Source: DASQHM01 sp035632095 (GTDB lineage: Bacteria > Pseudomonadota > Alphaproteobacteria > Ferrovibrionales > Ferrovibrionaceae). Taken from it: a stretch of DNA of 15,688 nucleotides. A program made the translations under genes and the position numbers. Below, piece after piece: positions 15,155 to 15,688 of the stretch; within the stretch, counting starts at the first letter, position 1; every line of letters starts with the position of its first letter. A model generated the notes under the pieces. That model saw nothing but the letters and a program-made list of their open reading frames with translations, ran no database searches and had not been told where the DNA came from. The DNA is taken from NCBI GenBank assembly GCA_035632095.1, contig DASQHM010000039.1:1-15688 (forward strand), read 5' to 3'.

Positions 15155-15184
15155 CCCTCTCCGCCCGCAGGCGGGCGGAGAGGG
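15155..15184. terminator. perfect hairpin between convergent genes
   Basis: CCCTCTCCGCCCGC (15155-15168) and its exact reverse complement (15171-15184) are separated by two bases, giving in practice a stem of 13 pairs with a CAGG loop. It begins one base after the phosphoribosyltransferase stop and lies 18 bases from the stop of the converging oxidoreductase. No T-run follows on either strand, so it may act as a bidirectional block or RNA stabiliser, or be one copy of a dispersed palindromic repeat. Confidence 0.7.
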
Positions 15185-15202
15185 ATCTATTCGACGGCAG
15201 CC

Positions 15203-15688
15203 CTACGACAGCTTCACCAATTGCTTGCCGAAGTTCTCGCCCTTGAGCAGGCCGATGAAGGCCTTCGGCGCGTTCTCGATGCCGTTGGTGATGGTCTCGC
15301 GGTACTTGATCTTGCCCGAGGCCACGCCTTGCGCCAGTTCCTTCAACGCGACCGGCCAGCGTTCCAGGTGATCCGATACGATGAACCCCTGGATCTTGAT
15401 GCGATTGCCGACCACGGTGATCAAGTTCTGCACGCCGTAGCGCTCGACGGCGTTGTAGTCGGAAATCATGCCGCAGAAGGGGAAGCGCGCGAACGGATTG
15501 GCGCGCGCCAGCATGGCGTCGAGGATCTTTCCGCCCACGTTCTCGAAATAGACGTCGACGCCCTTCGGCGTGGCCGCCGTCAGGTCCTTCATGAAATTGT
15601 CGGAGCGGTGATCGACGCAGGCGTCGAAGCCGAGCTCCTTGACCACGAAGTCGCATTTCTCCTTGCCGCCCGCGACGCCCACGGCACG
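15203..15688 (-). CDS. NADP-dependent MDR oxidoreductase, N-terminal part missing (cut by window edge)
   Basis: The C-terminal 161 codons of a medium-chain dehydrogenase/reductase of the zinc-independent leukotriene B4 12-hydroxydehydrogenase / curcumin reductase group. The cut begins inside the Rossmann domain: AVGVAGGKEKC is the second strand, where the GG-x-x-K/R segment binds the NADPH phosphate. It is followed by ELGFDACVDHR, GVDVYFENVGG, FCGMISDYN and IKIQGFIVSDH, all typical of this group, and by the closing LLKGENFGKQLVKL. Such enzymes reduce activated C=C double bonds of enones and aldehydes. There is no ATG at the apparent beginning; the codon at 15682-15680 is an internal valine (GTG) and the frame runs on through the right edge. 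The gene converges with the phosphoribosyltransferase-like gene, with the perfect hairpin between them. Confidence 0.92.
   Translation of the reverse strand, partial: RAVGVAGGKEKCDFVVKELGFDACVDHRSDNFMKDLTAATPKGVDVYFENVGGKILDAMLARANPFARFPFCGMISDYNAVERYGVQNLITVVGNRIKIQGFIVSDHLERWPVALKELAQGVASGKIKYRETITNGIENAPKAFIGLLKGENFGKQLVKLS

Overview
This is a high-GC stretch of an ordinary bacterial chromosome, most likely from an alphaproteobacterium. The evidence is the very strong G/C bias at third codon positions, a class II (plant/Mycobacterium-type) DAHP synthase, an alphaproteobacterial-style glutathione reductase next to rpiA, a probable PAS_5-family protein (a family I associate with this class), and a tRNA-Val promoter reading TTGACA-17-TTATAC. 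I cannot fix the order or genus from sequence alone. The window is densely packed with genes and has no gap above 300 bases. I see no insertion sequence, prophage, CRISPR array or toxin-antitoxin pair, and no convincing novel defence or biosynthetic system.

Layout, left to right. Bases 1-580 hold a minus-strand tRNA-Val(CAC) with a good promoter, and an unrecognised 101-aa minus-strand gene. Bases 726-1972 hold a small CX5R tyrosine/dual-specificity phosphatase (+), facing gph (phosphoglycolate phosphatase, -) tail to tail. Bases 2132-5369 hold glmU and glmS, 25 bases apart, which carry out the amino-sugar branch leading to UDP-GlcNAc for peptidoglycan and LPS. Bases 5400-7729 are a same-strand run of smaller enzymes: an ICMT/PEMT-type membrane methyltransferase, a PaaI-like hotdog thioesterase, an isochorismatase-like cysteine hydrolase and a probable PAS_5 protein.

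Bases 7790-11347 form a tight, overlapping trio: gabD (succinate-semialdehyde dehydrogenase), rpiA (ribose-5-phosphate isomerase) and gor (glutathione reductase). GabD and Gor both use NADP(H), and RpiA sits in the pentose-phosphate pathway that supplies NADPH. A shared redox role is reasonable but inferred. gor converges with a zinc-ribbon plus SAM-methyltransferase protein (12400-11351, -), with three bases between their stop codons. Bases 12618-15153 hold the class II DAHP synthase and a nicotinate phosphoribosyltransferase-like gene whose GTG start and strong Shine-Dalgarno lie inside the end of the synthase gene, so the two are probably translationally coupled. A perfect hairpin follows the stop, and the window ends inside a minus-strand NADP-dependent MDR oxidoreductase that is cut by the right edge.

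The long overlapping open frames opposite or alongside glmU, glmS, gabD and gor are GC-bias artefacts and are not annotated. Several starts were moved downstream of the longest open frame where a Shine-Dalgarno or family length supported it.
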